A stretch of DNA of 64,000 bases from Branchinecta lynchi (GCA_023053575.1 JAKZAP010000015.1:16812055-16876054), one strand, 5' to 3'. Shown: positions 45,999 through 56,737, counted from the stretch's first letter. Program-made: numbers and translations. The notes: generated by a model not told the origin, from the sequence alone.

Positions 45999-47520
45999 GA
46001 GCGTGTTCCACCCTTCTACAAATAGGGGTCTAGGCGGAAACTCCCCCGGCGAAAATCCCCTGGACACCCCCCCCCCCGCAAAAAAAAACCCGGGTACCAA
46101 AAAACCCCCGGCGAAAACCCCCCTGGCTACCCCCCCCCCCCCGGTAACAAACCCCCTCCGACCAAAAAACCCCCGCTTCCAAAAAAAAAACCGACCCCCC
46201 CCCCCGGGTACCAAATACCCCTTGGCGAAAAAAAAACCATATCCTTTAATTTTAATACGGCGACAAGCTAAAAGCTTAACGCTAAATGTAACAATAAAAT
46301 AAATAAAAATACAAATACAAAAGATTTAACATTCATAAAACATTCGAACATGACCCAAAGAGTCATCGTGCCAAATTTGAACAAAATATGTCAACTCTTT
46401 CTAGAGTTATCGTGCTGACAGACGGGCGGACGTACAACTTTTGCGATGTCTTAGGTCCGTCTCCACTTTTTTTTTGGGATCCCAAAAACTAACGGCACCT
46501 AACTGCAGCTTCCTCGCCAAGAAGGGGAAAGAAATGGGAAAGGATTTGTTGGGGGGGGGGGGGGGTCGTTGCACTGAGTGGAATGTGGATTTGATCTTGC
46601 ACTTTTAACACCTCATTGACAACAGCTTAAGGTGAATGTGTATTCGTTCACTTCAGCAATTATTATGTCACCATCAGCTTTCACCTCCGCTTTACACTCC
46701 CCTCCCTTGTTTATCTTTGTTTTGCCTGCGCTTAACGCATTCAAAACTTAGAACACATCCTGCCAGCACTTTTTGCTTCACATACACATACCATTTGTGC
46801 ACGCACAAGCTTATTCTTACACTTGTTACTGGACCCCCCGGTAACCCCCCCCCCCCCCCAAGGTTGCCAGCACTTTTTGCTTCACATACACATATCATTT
46901 GTGCACGCACAAGCTTGTACTTACACTTGTTACTGGATACTGCGTCCAGTTATCCTACTGTAATGCATCCGTCAGTAGGTACATGAGCTTATCTGGGTAC
47001 ACAGCTAATCCCTTGTGAGCCTACTATCCGTGGCGTATGTATTTGGGACTAGGAGATTCTTTTGGGATTGTCTTTTCTTATGCGGGGGGGGGGGGGGGGG
47101 GTCGCCGGGGTGGGTTTTTACCGGGGGTGTGGGGGTGGCCGGTTTTTTTTTGGTACCGGGGGGGGGGGGTTGGTCGGGTTTTTTTTAGCCGAGGGGATTT
47201 TGTCCGGGGGGGGTTCGCTGGGTTTTTTCTAGCTGGAACCCTACAAATAGTATCTATTAGTTTACTATTTTCGTTCCAACCTCACCGAAAGTTATTACGC
47301 TGACTGTTCCAACCTTCTCGAAATAGTAACTAATAGTAACTCTTTGCTTACCACGCTCGGGAGCGTAGTAACTACGGATCTCTGTAACGTGATTGGTCGG
47401 ATTCACCCGCGGCATGATATTCTGCTGGAAAATAGAAAAATCGTTCCAGCCTTGACGGCAAAAAGCCACAGTTCGTGACGTCATGCGTAGTAACTACGGT
47501 AAATAGGATGGAACGCGCTC
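45999..47520. mobile_element. MITE family B, copy 2, interrupted
   Basis: It starts GAGCGTGTTCCACCCTTC and ends AGGATGGAACGCGCTC, inverted relative to copy 1. Removing the insertion and one target copy (1,225 bp) leaves 297 bp, matching the 296 bp of copy 1. It lies in intron a-b of the transporter. Confidence 0.85.
46026..47240. mobile_element. C-rich inverted-repeat element, 1,215 bp, with 10-bp target duplication
   Basis: Flanked by CTACAAATAG at 46016-46025 and 47241-47250. The left about 200 bp are degenerate C/A-rich subrepeats of the form CCCCCGGCGAAAACCCCCCT plus GGTACC. The right about 170 bp are the same in inverted orientation (G/T-rich, up to 18 G in a row). The outer ends are GGGGTCTAGG and, complemented, GGGTTCCAGC. 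The centre has two copies of a roughly 70-bp block ('ccagcactttttgcttcaca', 46769 and 46865) and a GGACG-repeat segment. No transposase. The ORFs here (Pro/Gly-rich) are low complexity. Confidence 0.75.
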
Positions 47521-47754
47521 CACGAAGCCACTGAGATCTCCTGCTTTAAAACTGACCCAGATATCTATCCGTATTTGCCCGCATCTAGCTCTTCGACGGT
47601 CATCGAGGTAACAGAACCGATGGTCAGACAAACAGATGGAAAAACTTGACAATGTCACTCGTAAAACTCCACTTGCCCGTTGGATCCCCATAACTGGTTT
47701 TGGTAGATATCTACCGTAATTTTCTCGCCGCACCCTTTGAGAGTTGCTGTGCTA

Positions 47755-47912
47755 CACTGTAAAAAAAAATCATGCAGTATTTGCTACTGGGATTAATCTT
47801 TTCTCTACTGACATAAGATTATCCCTAATTCGGACTGATTTTATCCCAATAGAGATAAGATTAATCCCAGTAGCAAATACTGCATCCTTATTCGGAGGAA
47901 CTTTTTACAGTG
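47755..47912. mobile_element. MITE family C, copy 2
   Basis: CACTGTAAAAAAAAATCATG to CTTTTTACAGTG, preceded by TA. The inner 'tatttgctactgggattaat' arms are inverted. It is in the first intron found of the transporter. Confidence 0.85.
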
Positions 47913-48075
47913 ATAGAATGGCGGTCAGATGTATGTCTCCACTTACGGTATTGGGATCCCAACTCCCAAGAGACATTTCCGTTGTTGGCGTTGATGGGGA
48001 TGACTAGTAGCCATCTAGTCGAGATATATATATATAAGCCTACATTTGTGTCGAAAAAGAAGTTTAGACTCTTAA

Positions 48076-48638
48076 GGAGTATTCTCGAAGTTCCCCGAGG
48101 ACTCCTTTTGAGTTGAGCAGAGCCAGTGTTTTTGTTTCTACCAGGGACTCTTCTCACGAGTCCCAACGCACGGGGAATTATCCGATTATCAGCACCATCA
48201 TCAAACAGAGACTTTGGGGATTGTTGATGTTATTGGTTTTGATAAAAACAGATGTTAGGGCTGGTTAATAAGAATTTCTGAGATCAATATTGAGTTTAGA
48301 TATGTGACAAGACTGATTTTGAGAAAACACAACTATTTTATTGGATATGACTTTTCGTTTGTAAATAGCAAAACTGATAGTCATTACTCACGAACACAGA
48401 TCCATTGGACCTTATTTGCTTCAAAGTGCGAATTAAGGTAACTAAGGTAAGGTAAAAGTAAGTAGAAACAAGCAGTATAAACAAAGTGAAAATAAAGTAA
48501 TAATTTTCTTTGACCAAAATCAGTTTTGGGAGTATTCCCCGTGTTCACTCAGCTTTCCGTCCGCGGACTCCGCCCAAAGTGACTCCATCGATCCTCACCG
48601 TTCCCTGAGGAGTCCCAGAGGAACGTCGAGAATACGCC
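48076..48638. mobile_element. MITE family A, copy 4 (longest, 563 bp)
   Basis: GGAGTATTCTCGAAGTTCC to GGAACGTCGAGAATACGCC. The middle is longer and more diverged than in the other copies and may hold an extra insertion ('gattttgagaaaacacaact'). Confidence 0.7.
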
Positions 48639-48803
48639 TTTGAAGTGGAATGACTCCACCCTCCGGACGTTATCATTTTTTCCGTAATTCTGTCATTCAA
48701 GTGTACATTGTTTACTTTTCGTTCGTTCTAGCTTCTTTTATGGTCCGTCTTTATGGCTTCGGCCAGTGATGGGTCATAGATAAATATGTGTTAATATTTT
48801 CAG

Positions 48804-49018
48804 CAAGCGGCGCACCAATCGGAGCCACCATCGGCTGTCTCTTATCCTTCGTTCTAACAGACCGCCTAGGCCGCAGAGGAACCGTTTTAGCCACTTCGCC
48901 ATTTTACATTGTGGCTTATCTACTAATTGGTTTGGGAAGCAGCACGGCTATGATTATCTGTGGACGGATCTTGGCAGGAATAATCAACGTCTGCACGACC
49001 ATGGCATCACAGATTTAC
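48804..49018 (+). CDS. Trehalose-like sugar transporter, exon b (TM2-TM4)
   Basis: A 215-bp exon between TTTTCAG and GTAAGA. It encodes SGAPIGATIGCLLSFVLTDR and the cytoplasmic loop motif DRLGRR, the signature D-R/K-x-G-R-R of MFS sugar porters. Then come a hydrophobic segment (YIVAYLLIGLG), the GRILAG motif of TM4 and MASQIY. Together with exon a it completes 116 codons and ends in phase 0, matching the next exon. No frame damage is seen. Confidence 0.9.
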
Positions 49019-49055
49019 GTAAGAGACGCAAGCACTATTAGTTTCTAGGATCCAC

Positions 49056-49380
49056 TCCCCCCCCTCTCTCCCCCACCAATCAGCCATACACAAATTCTCA
49101 ATTTTAGAACTGCCGAATTCAGAACCTGAAATGAAAATCTTTTTTCCAAAAAAAAATTCATGGGGGGTGCCGTTCTTGTTCCAGGGCAAAGGGCTTCAAC
49201 GATGGATATCCAATTATCTATGAATATCCCCCCTCCCCAGATCATACACAAATCATCACTTTCTGAATTTTTTAATTGAAAATCTGAAATGAAAATATGT
49301 GTTCCAGACAAATTTGCATGGGGTACCGTACCACTGTTGCGAAAAATTAAGGATTCATGTAAATACACATCCCCCCCTCA
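49056..49380. repeat. Tandem repeat, two units of about 172 bp
   Basis: 'cccctctctcccccaccaat...catacacaaat...cctgaaatgaaaatc' at 49056 recurs at about 49228 as 'cccccctccccagatcatac...tctgaaatgaaaatat'. It begins just downstream of the donor site of exon b. Confidence 0.7.
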
Positions 49381-50339
49381 TCCGAGTTAGCCTCCGTTTT
49401 CCTGAATTTTCGTGTTGAAGAAAACACAAGAACAACTGGCAATGGTTTGCTAGGCTATGGTAGTTAACAATCGAATGGCCGAAAAAGTTTGTCTCTGCTG
49501 AAAACTTTAAGAATCTTTATTAGTAAGTAAGTAAGTAATTTATTTCTGACCGCCATTTGAAAAGCGGAGTATGTAAAGTAAAATAAAAGAATTAAATAAA
49601 ACACAACAAAATAGAATATAAAATTTGTCATTCATCGGCCGGAAAAGAATGTAGAGTGTCGTGCTCTGGCGGACTATTTTGTCGAATCTGGAAGCTTGTT
49701 CCATTAAAGTTCGGTACGCCCCTCCTACGATATGCAGTACATTTGGAACCTTGTGAACTATCGATTATGAACTTTGTGTGACCTGCCTAACTACAGAAAC
49801 TATTAGAAAAACTATTAGAAACTATCAGGACAGACTAACGATTGTGGCCAGTTTTTCTCCTTATTCGTGACAGAACTTCTGGCCATAAACTGATAAAATT
49901 CCGGCGCTTACGAAATTGGGTCCTCTTTACCAACGTTAATGAGAAATCTTGCTCAATCGTCTTCACAGTAATATGTCCGAACTGTTTTGCTTCATTTTTG
50001 TATTTTGGTAAGTGAACGGTCGCAGAATTCTTGGCTCGCTTTGTCGAAGAAGCAAAAATCTGTGAGAAATCGCAGAACTCAACGACCAGTGACAACATTT
50101 GAAGACTTGCAATTGCCTGGTTCTCTAATGCCGAAGTCTTTTTTGTCACATAGAGCTAGCAAGTGTATTTACTGTCGGGTGTTGTCTTTCTTGTCTCTAC
50201 CTCATTTAAGACGATGTTTTGTCACACGAAATTTCTTTTCTGTCCTTCTTCTTCTATTTTCTGTTACTCCATTTAAGACGGTCTTCTGTTAAACATCAAG
50301 TTTGATTCTCAAACGATGCATCACGAACATTTCACACGA
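49381..50339. other. Intron sequence with a retroposon tail
   Basis: On the minus strand 'aataaattacttacttactt' (49519-49545) looks like the 3' end of a LINE with a TTAC-repeat tail. The upstream part (49620-49790, minus) has short LINE-like coding traces only. 49935-50110 is a dispersed repeat shared with 40460-40640. Confidence 0.45.
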
Positions 50340-51070
50340 AATAAATTTATCATCATCAATATCAATCAATCAATCATCATATTTATTCCTGAATATCTGT
50401 TTCACAATATGAAGATAGGAGTCTAGGACTGTCAACTTAAACCAAATATAATTGATATATTACAATTCATTTTAACTTTGTAACAAAATTAAACGGTATG
50501 TCAAACATAAAAAAAATATGAAATATATTAGATTAATTGTCAAAACATTATATGTGTCTTCACTTGTTAACAAACTTCACAAAATATGGCAAAAATGACT
50601 TAAGGAATCTATCAAAAGAGTGACTAAGTGGGGTTTGTAGCGTTACTTTCTTTGCCGTTCTGGTGCGTGCTTGTTCACCAATCTTTACTGCGTAGTCAAG
50701 CAGAATACCCCTGTGATTTTCTGTTGACAAGCACATCCTTCCGAGTTTCATGAATAAGTCATGGCGCCGATCTGATAGGAGTTGTAATCCGAGTTGTTCT
50801 GATAGTCTAGCTAATTTCTGCAAACATTCGAGGAGTGTTATGGAGACATCCCATAGCACTCATTAAACCTCGCCTCCACTCGTCCATCCTCTCAACAAGG
50901 TGTAAGAACAGGGATTGGAAATTTCCTCCAGGTTTAACATCTTAACAGGAGATAGGATGCTGTTAGGGCAGAATAATATAGATTTGTGGCTGATCTCGAC
51001 ACTTGCCACGATCTCCGTCCTGCTATGTTGTAATCTACTTATTACATGGGTAGCAAGTGCAGGCCACACT
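50340..51070 (-). pseudogene. LINE 3' fragment, split by an LTR remnant
   Basis: The minus-strand ORF 50560-50859 has the usual C-terminal ending of Jockey/CR1-group reverse transcriptases: ECLQKLARLSEQLGLQLLSD, RRHDLFMKLG, LSHSFDRFLKSFLPYFVKFV. About 160 bp of A/T-rich 3' UTR and a (TTGA)n tail at 50360-50380 follow. The 62-bp LTR remnant (50836-50897) lies just upstream, and the preceding minus-strand frame (50863-51069) carries no motif I recognise. Confidence 0.65.
50836..50897 (+). repeat. 62-bp deletion derivative of the Gypsy LTR
   Basis: It keeps the first 28 bp (TGTTATGGAGACATCCCATA...) joined directly to the last 34 bp (CATTAAACCTCGCC...CTCAACA) of the 664-bp LTR. The flanks are 'aggag' and 'aggtg', a near 5-bp duplication. 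Termini are retained and the middle is lost. Confidence 0.85.
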
Positions 51071-51247
51071 TACTAGTGCCCATTGTTCTTCTTTTCTACT
51101 TTTTCTTTCTCCATTTAAGAAGAAGTATTGTCGGCGGCAAACGTATCATCATAAGAGAATCAGGCAAATTCCTATCGAAATAAATACACATACAGCACTG
51201 CTTATGGGACCATGACTGTTTAAACAGGAGTATTTTTTTTTTTGCAG

Positions 51248-51495
51248 GCAAGCGAGATATCCTCCCCGAACCTCCGAGGGGCCCTCTCCAGCATCCCGAC
51301 AGTTCTAATGGTCGTGGGAATATTTCTATCTTACATCTTCGGTTCGTTTCTCGACTGGCGACAGACTACACTCGTCGAACTTTCGTTTCCAATAGTATAT
51401 CTGCTAATGTGGACACAACATGAATCACCAGTCTGGCTATTGCAAAAGGAGTATGGAGAACGAGCGAAGCAAGCCCTCGAGTGGTTCAGAGGAAG
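51248..51495 (+). CDS. Trehalose-like sugar transporter, exon c (TM5-TM6, central loop)
   Basis: A 248-bp exon between TTTGCAG and GTACGA. It starts with ASEISSPNLRGALSSIPTVL, the 'E-x-x-x-x-x-x-R-G' signature after TM4. Then come a hydrophobic TM5/TM6 (LMVVGIFLSYIFGSFLDW; ELSFPIVYLLMW) and HESPVWLLQKE, the PESPxWL motif at the start of the central loop with His for the first Pro. It ends with EWFRG and a split codon (AG + C). It is intact. Confidence 0.9.
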
Positions 51496-51519
51496 GTACG
51501 AACGGAATTCGAGTTTTTT

Positions 51520-51696
51520 TCTGTATTGGTGCTGCATAACAAATCTTGCAGTATTTGCTACTGGGATTAATCTTGTATCTACTGAGATAATTTTATCTCT
51601 AATTCGTATTAATCTTATCCCAATAGATATAAGATTAATCCCAGTAGCAAATACTGCAGTTAACTTTAATCTTAACTCGGAGAACTTTTCACAGTG
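51520..51696. mobile_element. MITE family C, copy 3 (left end decayed)
   Basis: Inner arms 'gcagtatttgctactgggat' (51549) and its inverse (51635-51656) are intact. The right end reads ACTTTTCACAGTG then TA. The left terminus is no longer recognisable. It starts about 25 bp after the exon c donor. Confidence 0.75.
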
Positions 51697-52941
51697 TATT
51701 ATTTATTTTGAAGGCAAAGTGCGAAACGGCTATCTGGGAGAATAGTCTTGTTTTTTGGATATTCCTTTGAATTTCTTGGAGCTAGAGCTGGGATTTCATT
51801 TTGGAACAGTTCGTCACTTTGGGAATATCACAAGAATAATAACTTGCCAGCTTAGCACAATCAAATGTGGCTCTCTGAGATAAAATTCAGCTTCAGATAC
51901 GTCAAACCGGATCGATCGCAAACGGTCATTTAAGAGTCAGCTGAAGCTTTTCTTCTCAGCATGACCATGACAAACGGTGACACAAACAAGAGACGAGAGC
52001 AAACAAGCAAGCATAATAATAAGAATAATAGTTATTAACAGAAATGTATTTATTATCCATAAATTCCAAAGGAAAAACAAATGGAGTACGATAAATAAAA
52101 AGAAAGGAAGAACAATACTAAAATAACCATACATACAAAAACACTAGCACATCAACATGGGGGGTAAGCGAGGGATCTGGAGAAAACACAGAGTAGGCCG
52201 AGCCTTTCAGCTTCCTGTGTAGCATTAGTACTTTCTACGAAATATCTGGAACACTCGAATTTACGAATAATTACTCCATTGAGATGCCAAGGGGGGAGGT
52301 AAAGAAGGAATTTACAGTAACGAAAATAACTTTTTCGGAGAGAAAGAAGGTCTTTTTTTAAGAAAAGGATACCTTTCAGAAACATAGAAGATAGAACGGT
52401 CACAAAAATCTGAATGAAGCCCCCCCCCCCCCCCGAGAGCCTGTCTCTTATACCCCCTTAGCGACAGTTTTTAAGTAACCAAATTTTTTTTCTTTACATC
52501 AAGGAAAGTTTGTTGTCATAAAGACGGCAGAAAACTAGTGATAGTGATGACCCAGACCCCGGCAAGAAGTAGCAAGGGGGGGGGGGGGGTTAGTCAAATG
52601 TTTACAGACAAGGGAAGACTGAGAAGATCGTTAAGAACCAAGACACATATTTCAACATTGAGAGACAGTCCAATATTTGAGAAAAGACTAGACTCTTTTA
52701 AAACTATAGAAGAAAAGAAACCATGGAGACTAAGCAGAGCCAATCAACGAGAGCGATTCATCTCGACAGGAACTGAAGATGCTAAGTCTGTAATATTGCT
52801 GCTCAAGAGGGTGTTCACTCATATCTACAAGGTCTTGGGTATCTACGTCGCTTATCCAGAGTGGCAATTTAAAATGTGAATACATTCCCCTTATCCATTG
52901 CTTGCCTCTTTGTCTGTGTCATGAATTTTATTTTACTTCAG
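51697..52941. other. Intron c-d, non-coding
   Basis: 52020-52100 has A/T-rich retroposon-tail-like sequence. It also holds a 15-C run (52420-52434) and a 14-G run (52576-52589). A 113-codon ORF at 52538-52879 has no domain and starts across the G run. Confidence 0.45.
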
Positions 52942-53122
52942 CGGTAATGACGTCACAGAAGAATTCAATCGGATCAAGGATAACTGTGACAAGGAAGCCC
53001 TCAACCCCAAGTTTCGATGGAGTGAGGTTAAGCAACAACTCTTCTATCGCCCTCTAATACTTTGTGTGTTAATGATGTTCTTTCAGATGTTTGGAGGGTA
53101 TGGGCCGATCGTCTTCAATTCA
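52942..53122 (+). CDS. Trehalose-like sugar transporter, exon d (central loop, TM7)
   Basis: A 181-bp exon between ACTTCAG and GTAAGT. It encodes SGNDVTEEFNRIKDNCDKEA and the rest of the loop, then TM7 with LILCVLMMFFQMFGGYGPIV and FNS. The FFQMFGG-x-x-PIVFNS stretch corresponds to the sugar-contacting 'QQxSGxNxxxxY' motif of TM7, here with one Q only. It ends in phase 0. Exons for TM8-TM12 were not found before the right edge, where MITEs and the LINE begin, so the gene is incomplete or has a very long next intron. Confidence 0.88.
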
Positions 53123-53591
53123 GTAAGTAGACCTTATTTTGTTGAATGGATGTTTTCAGAATGAAACAGGAGAATCGACAAGTAGGCGAATCAGTGCGTG
53201 GGTGAAACAAAGGGTGGGCGACTCGACGGATATTTTGGGTAACTGACGGGTGGACGAACTGTCGGAAAAGTAAGAGAAGAGACAGATTTTTGGGCGGAAT
53301 GAGGGGTAGGCGAATCGATAGATGGAGAATAGACGGGTCTCACACGAAAGGTCGAAATACCGCTTGGGTAAACATCTGCTGAGTTATCCACCTGGTGGCA
53401 TCGGCAACGATAACGACATAACGGCTCAAGTTCTAAGTTTTAACTGCACAAACATTTATAAACACTATCAAAATCCCAAAAGGCTCGATGACCCGTTGAA
53501 TGGGAACAATACTTACATTCCTTCTACACTAGACATAGACATAAATAATAGTTGCGTTTCTGATCGAATTTTGAAGTTACCTTCGAACTAA
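53123..53591. other. Intron or 3' flank of the transporter
   Basis: 53155-53345 has loose 'ggcgaatcgac', 'gggtaggcgaatcgatagat' repeats of about 40 bp. An 89-codon ORF follows without recognisable features. Confidence 0.45.
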
Positions 53592-53895
53592 CATTGTGTT
53601 CCACCCTTCTAACAATAGTTACTATTAGTTACTATTTCCGTTCCATCCTCACGTAAAGTTACTACGCTGACCGTTACAACCTTGTCGGAATAGTAACTAA
53701 TAGTTACTATTTGCTTACCATGCTCGGGAGCGTAGTAAGCGTAGTAACTACGCATCTCTGTAACGGGATTGGTCGGATTCGCCCCTGGCGTGAGATCCTG
53801 CTGGAAAATAGAAAAATCGTTCCAGCCTTGACGGCAAAAAGTTAGAATTTGTGACGTCATGCGTAGTAACTACGGTAAGTAGGATGGAAGACTCT
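53592..53895. mobile_element. MITE family B, copy 3
   Basis: Same orientation as copy 2. It begins 'cattgtgttccacccttcta' and ends 'aggatggaagactctc'. The interior matches copy 1 closely ('ctgctggaaaatagaaaaat'). The ends are partly mutated. Confidence 0.8.
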
Positions 53896-54004
53896 CTAAA
53901 CACATTTTTGGTCGCCGGTCACTTTTTCTTTATCCTTCAAACTTTGACCGTCAAACTTCGTTAGCTAGCAAGTTCGAAGTTAGCTTGAGACGTAATAGTA
54001 CGGT

Positions 54005-54221
54005 AGTAGTACGAAAAGTTGCATGTAATACTATGTAATAGCAAAGAATACTATCATTTAAAGTGCCTCAGACTGGTCCAATCTTATGTAGTAGTATCCA
54101 GTAGCATCCTGTCTTGCCATAGTAACATCCAGTCTTGCTAATAGTATCAGTAACATGGTAGCCTTGAAGTAGAAGCATGTCGTAGCATCGTTAGTACTGC
54201 ATGCAACTTTTTTGTACTACT
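54005..54221. mobile_element. Short inverted-repeat element, about 217 bp
   Basis: Ends AGTAGTACGAAAAGTTGCAT and CATGCAACTTTTTTGTACTA are inverted. The interior is rich in 'tagtagtatccagtagcatc'. One copy only in the window. Confidence 0.6.
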
Positions 54222-54857
54222 TCATAGTGCTATTTTGAGGGAAATTTTTCATCGGGCGGGCAAGGATCGACGGAGTGGAAAAAATACTAATTGAGCAAAC
54301 GGTAAACTTAGACGTCGTTTCGATCCGAAAATTAACCAACTGGACAAGGTAACGGCGAACAAAACTTCGATCAAAAACACAACTAAAGGAATTAACCCAC
54401 TGAATCTGCACGCGAATGCAGCTGTACGTCACACCAGAATCAACTTACGGAAGGAAAAAAATAACAAAACTAATATCACTCCGTTTGGGATCCCACCTGT
54501 GTTCCACTTTTTTGTAGTTTCATTGTACTTTATTTAAGAGAGAGACAAATAATGTAATATATAATGGAATTTTACAAAAGAAAATGTTGATATCATAACA
54601 GACCTACCACGTGAAAATCTATACAGATTTGTTTGTGGCAGGACTAAATAATTTAATCACTTAGCCTAGTTATATTTTAAACAAAAAAGAAAAGGGAAAA
54701 AATAAATGCAGTACTATACATAAACAACTACATAAATACATTTTTTGTTCAATATTATATATAAACAGAAGACAATTAAACCTCGTGGCAATCCAGAACC
54801 GATTCATACCCAAGGTAACCCTCTCTCCTCACCCATCTTTACTCATCAAAAAACTTT
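54222..54857 (-). other. 3' flank and probable 3' UTR of the Jockey/CR1-group LINE
   Basis: A/T-rich sequence after the reverse-transcriptase stop on the minus strand. The exact 3' end and tail of the LINE were not identified. A TTTAAGAGAGAGACAAAT stretch near 54533 is a possible boundary. Confidence 0.4.
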
Positions 54858-56340
54858 TCATCTTATTTTTAAATGAATATACACTCTCGGCCATCCTAGT
54901 GCTTTCGGCAGATTATTCCATACTGAAACACTCACATTTCTAAACACAAAACTAGACCGTGAAGTATGTCGTCTCTCATGTACAAGGTCCTCTGAATTCC
55001 TTGTTTCATATGAATGGTACGCAGAATTCGATGACAATATATTACAAAAATAATTAGGTGCGAGCTGATTTAGACACTGATAAACGAATACACCAATCTG
55101 ATAATCTCTCATCTGCCCAACATTTAAAATATTAAAATGGCGATAACAGTCCAGCGTATGTTCACATTTTTCAAAATCACCGAGTATACGCAACGCTTTA
55201 TTCTGTACAATTTGGATCCGCTTATAATTTACAACAAAATTACTCGCCCAAACAGAGCAACCGTATACAATGTAAGGATGAACAATAGAATTATATAAGA
55301 CTTTCAGAACTGAAACAGGAAAAATATGTTTAAATCTACGGAGCAGACCTAAACCCCGCGCAACTTTAACCGATACAATTTCACTATGTTTTTTCCAATT
55401 TAAATTACAATCAACATGAAATCCTAAGTACCTTGTACTAAATACCTGCTTAATCTCCATACCATTAAAACTAACTAAACCGAGAACATTATCAATAATA
55501 CCAGTACGGCTAAAAATCATGTAATTGGTTTTACTTGCGTTTACTGCTAAACAACTAAGACTAGTAAAAACATGCAGGTTATGTAACACTTTATTTGCTT
55601 TGAGAACAAGTTCACTCAAAGCCTTTCCAGCAATAGTAATGGCGGTGTCATCAGCGAACGACGTAATAGCGGCATCGGGAATGTAGAACCGTAATGTGTC
55701 GACGTAAATTAAATACAAAAGCGGACCTAATACCGACCCCTGCGGAACCCCACACTGTACAGGACGAGGCGAACTAACAATATCCCCCATTACTACACGC
55801 ATTGACCTACCATATAAATAAGATCGAAACCAATCAATCCATTTACCTTGTATCCCTAAACGTGAAATCCTATCTAATAACAACTCAAAATCAACAGTAT
55901 CAAAAGCTTTTTTAAAATCAATAAAAATAGTTAAAGGAGTAGAACCACTCTCAAACACATTGTTTAAAACGTCCAGAAGATGGTGCACTGCATGACTAGT
56001 AGAATGTAATTTACGGAATCCAAATTGTGTATCACATAAAAGTCCAAGAGAATCAAGGTACGAATAGAGTTTCTTGTGCACAACCTTTTCAAATATTTTG
56101 GAGAATAACGGTAGAATCGATATAGGTCTCCAGTTTGACATTTCACTTCTATTGCCGCCTTTATGCAGCGGTATAATTTTTGCTTGCTTTAAAGCATCTG
56201 GGAACTGGCCTTTTTCGATGGATAGGTTCACTAAGTACAGAATACAAGGAGTATGTACGCAGCAACAGCCTTGAATGCCTTGAGATTAAGACCATCAGTG
56301 CCCGCTGAATTCGATTTTATTGTTTTCAGTGCGTCATCGA
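54858..56340 (-). pseudogene. LINE ORF2, reverse-transcriptase part (frameshifted from the endonuclease)
   Basis: A 457-codon open frame (54858-56231) carries a nearly complete LINE reverse transcriptase: NWRPISILPLFSKIFEKVV (about 33-51), motif A TIFIDFKKAFDTVD (D105), GVPQGSVLGPLLY (161-173), the catalytic SFADD (191-195), and the thumb with YNSIVHPYIVYGCSVWASN and RIQIVQNKALRILG. The tail has WNNLPKALGW. It copies LINE RNA by target-primed reverse transcription. The first part of the domain (56240-56465) lies in another frame because of a single-base shift near 56250. That shift and the palindrome at 56466 separate it from the endonuclease. It belongs to the Jockey/CR1 group by motif style; the exact clade is uncertain. 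Confidence 0.88.
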
Positions 56341-56465
56341 GATCATCCATAATGCACTTCTCGAACCTCATGGAGTGACCCTCTCCTCGTTCATCAATAA
56401 ACAACTCGCTTTTGTAATCATGATCAGCAATTTCATTTTTAACATCAATCCCAACATTCGAAAAA

Positions 56466-56727
56466 TTTATTCAAACAATGTTTACAACGGATACGTCAGC
56501 TCTGATTTTTCATCAGCGATATTTCGACCCTTCTTGGCAAGGGTCCTCGTCAGGCTGTCAATCTTCTTGTTCAGCTTCGGGGAAGGAAACAAACCTGTAA
56601 TCATTTCCTTCCCCGAAGCTGAACAAGAAGATTGACAGCCTGACGAGGACCCTTGCCAAGAAGGGTCGAAATATCGCTGATGAAAAATCAGAGCTGACGT
56701 ATCCGTTGTAAACATTGTTTGAATAAA
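56466..56727. mobile_element. 262-bp near-perfect palindrome inserted in LINE ORF2
   Basis: Two arms of about 124 bp (TTTATTCAAACAATGTTTAC ... and its inverse ending GTTTGAATAAA) are symmetric about 56596/56597, with a 14-bp loop 'caaacctgtaatca'. The core 'ttcttggcaagggtcctcgt' is shared with the element at 34.1-35.4 kb. It is a foldback-type MITE. The target duplication cannot be separated from the arm ends. Confidence 0.85.
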
Positions 56728-56737
56728 TGTTTCAAAG

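Noticed and set aside
45852..46214. Gly-rich minus-strand ORF
   Set aside because: It is the antisense of the transporter exon and of C-rich subrepeats, so it is low-complexity.
45811..46302. 163-codon ORF treated as one gene
   Set aside because: Only the first 43 codons are coding. After the GTAAGT donor the frame runs into MITE and C-rich repeat DNA.
47037..47303. Gly/Arg-rich ORF resembling an RNA-binding tail
   Set aside because: It is produced by G-rich inverted subrepeats of the 46-kb element and has no domain.
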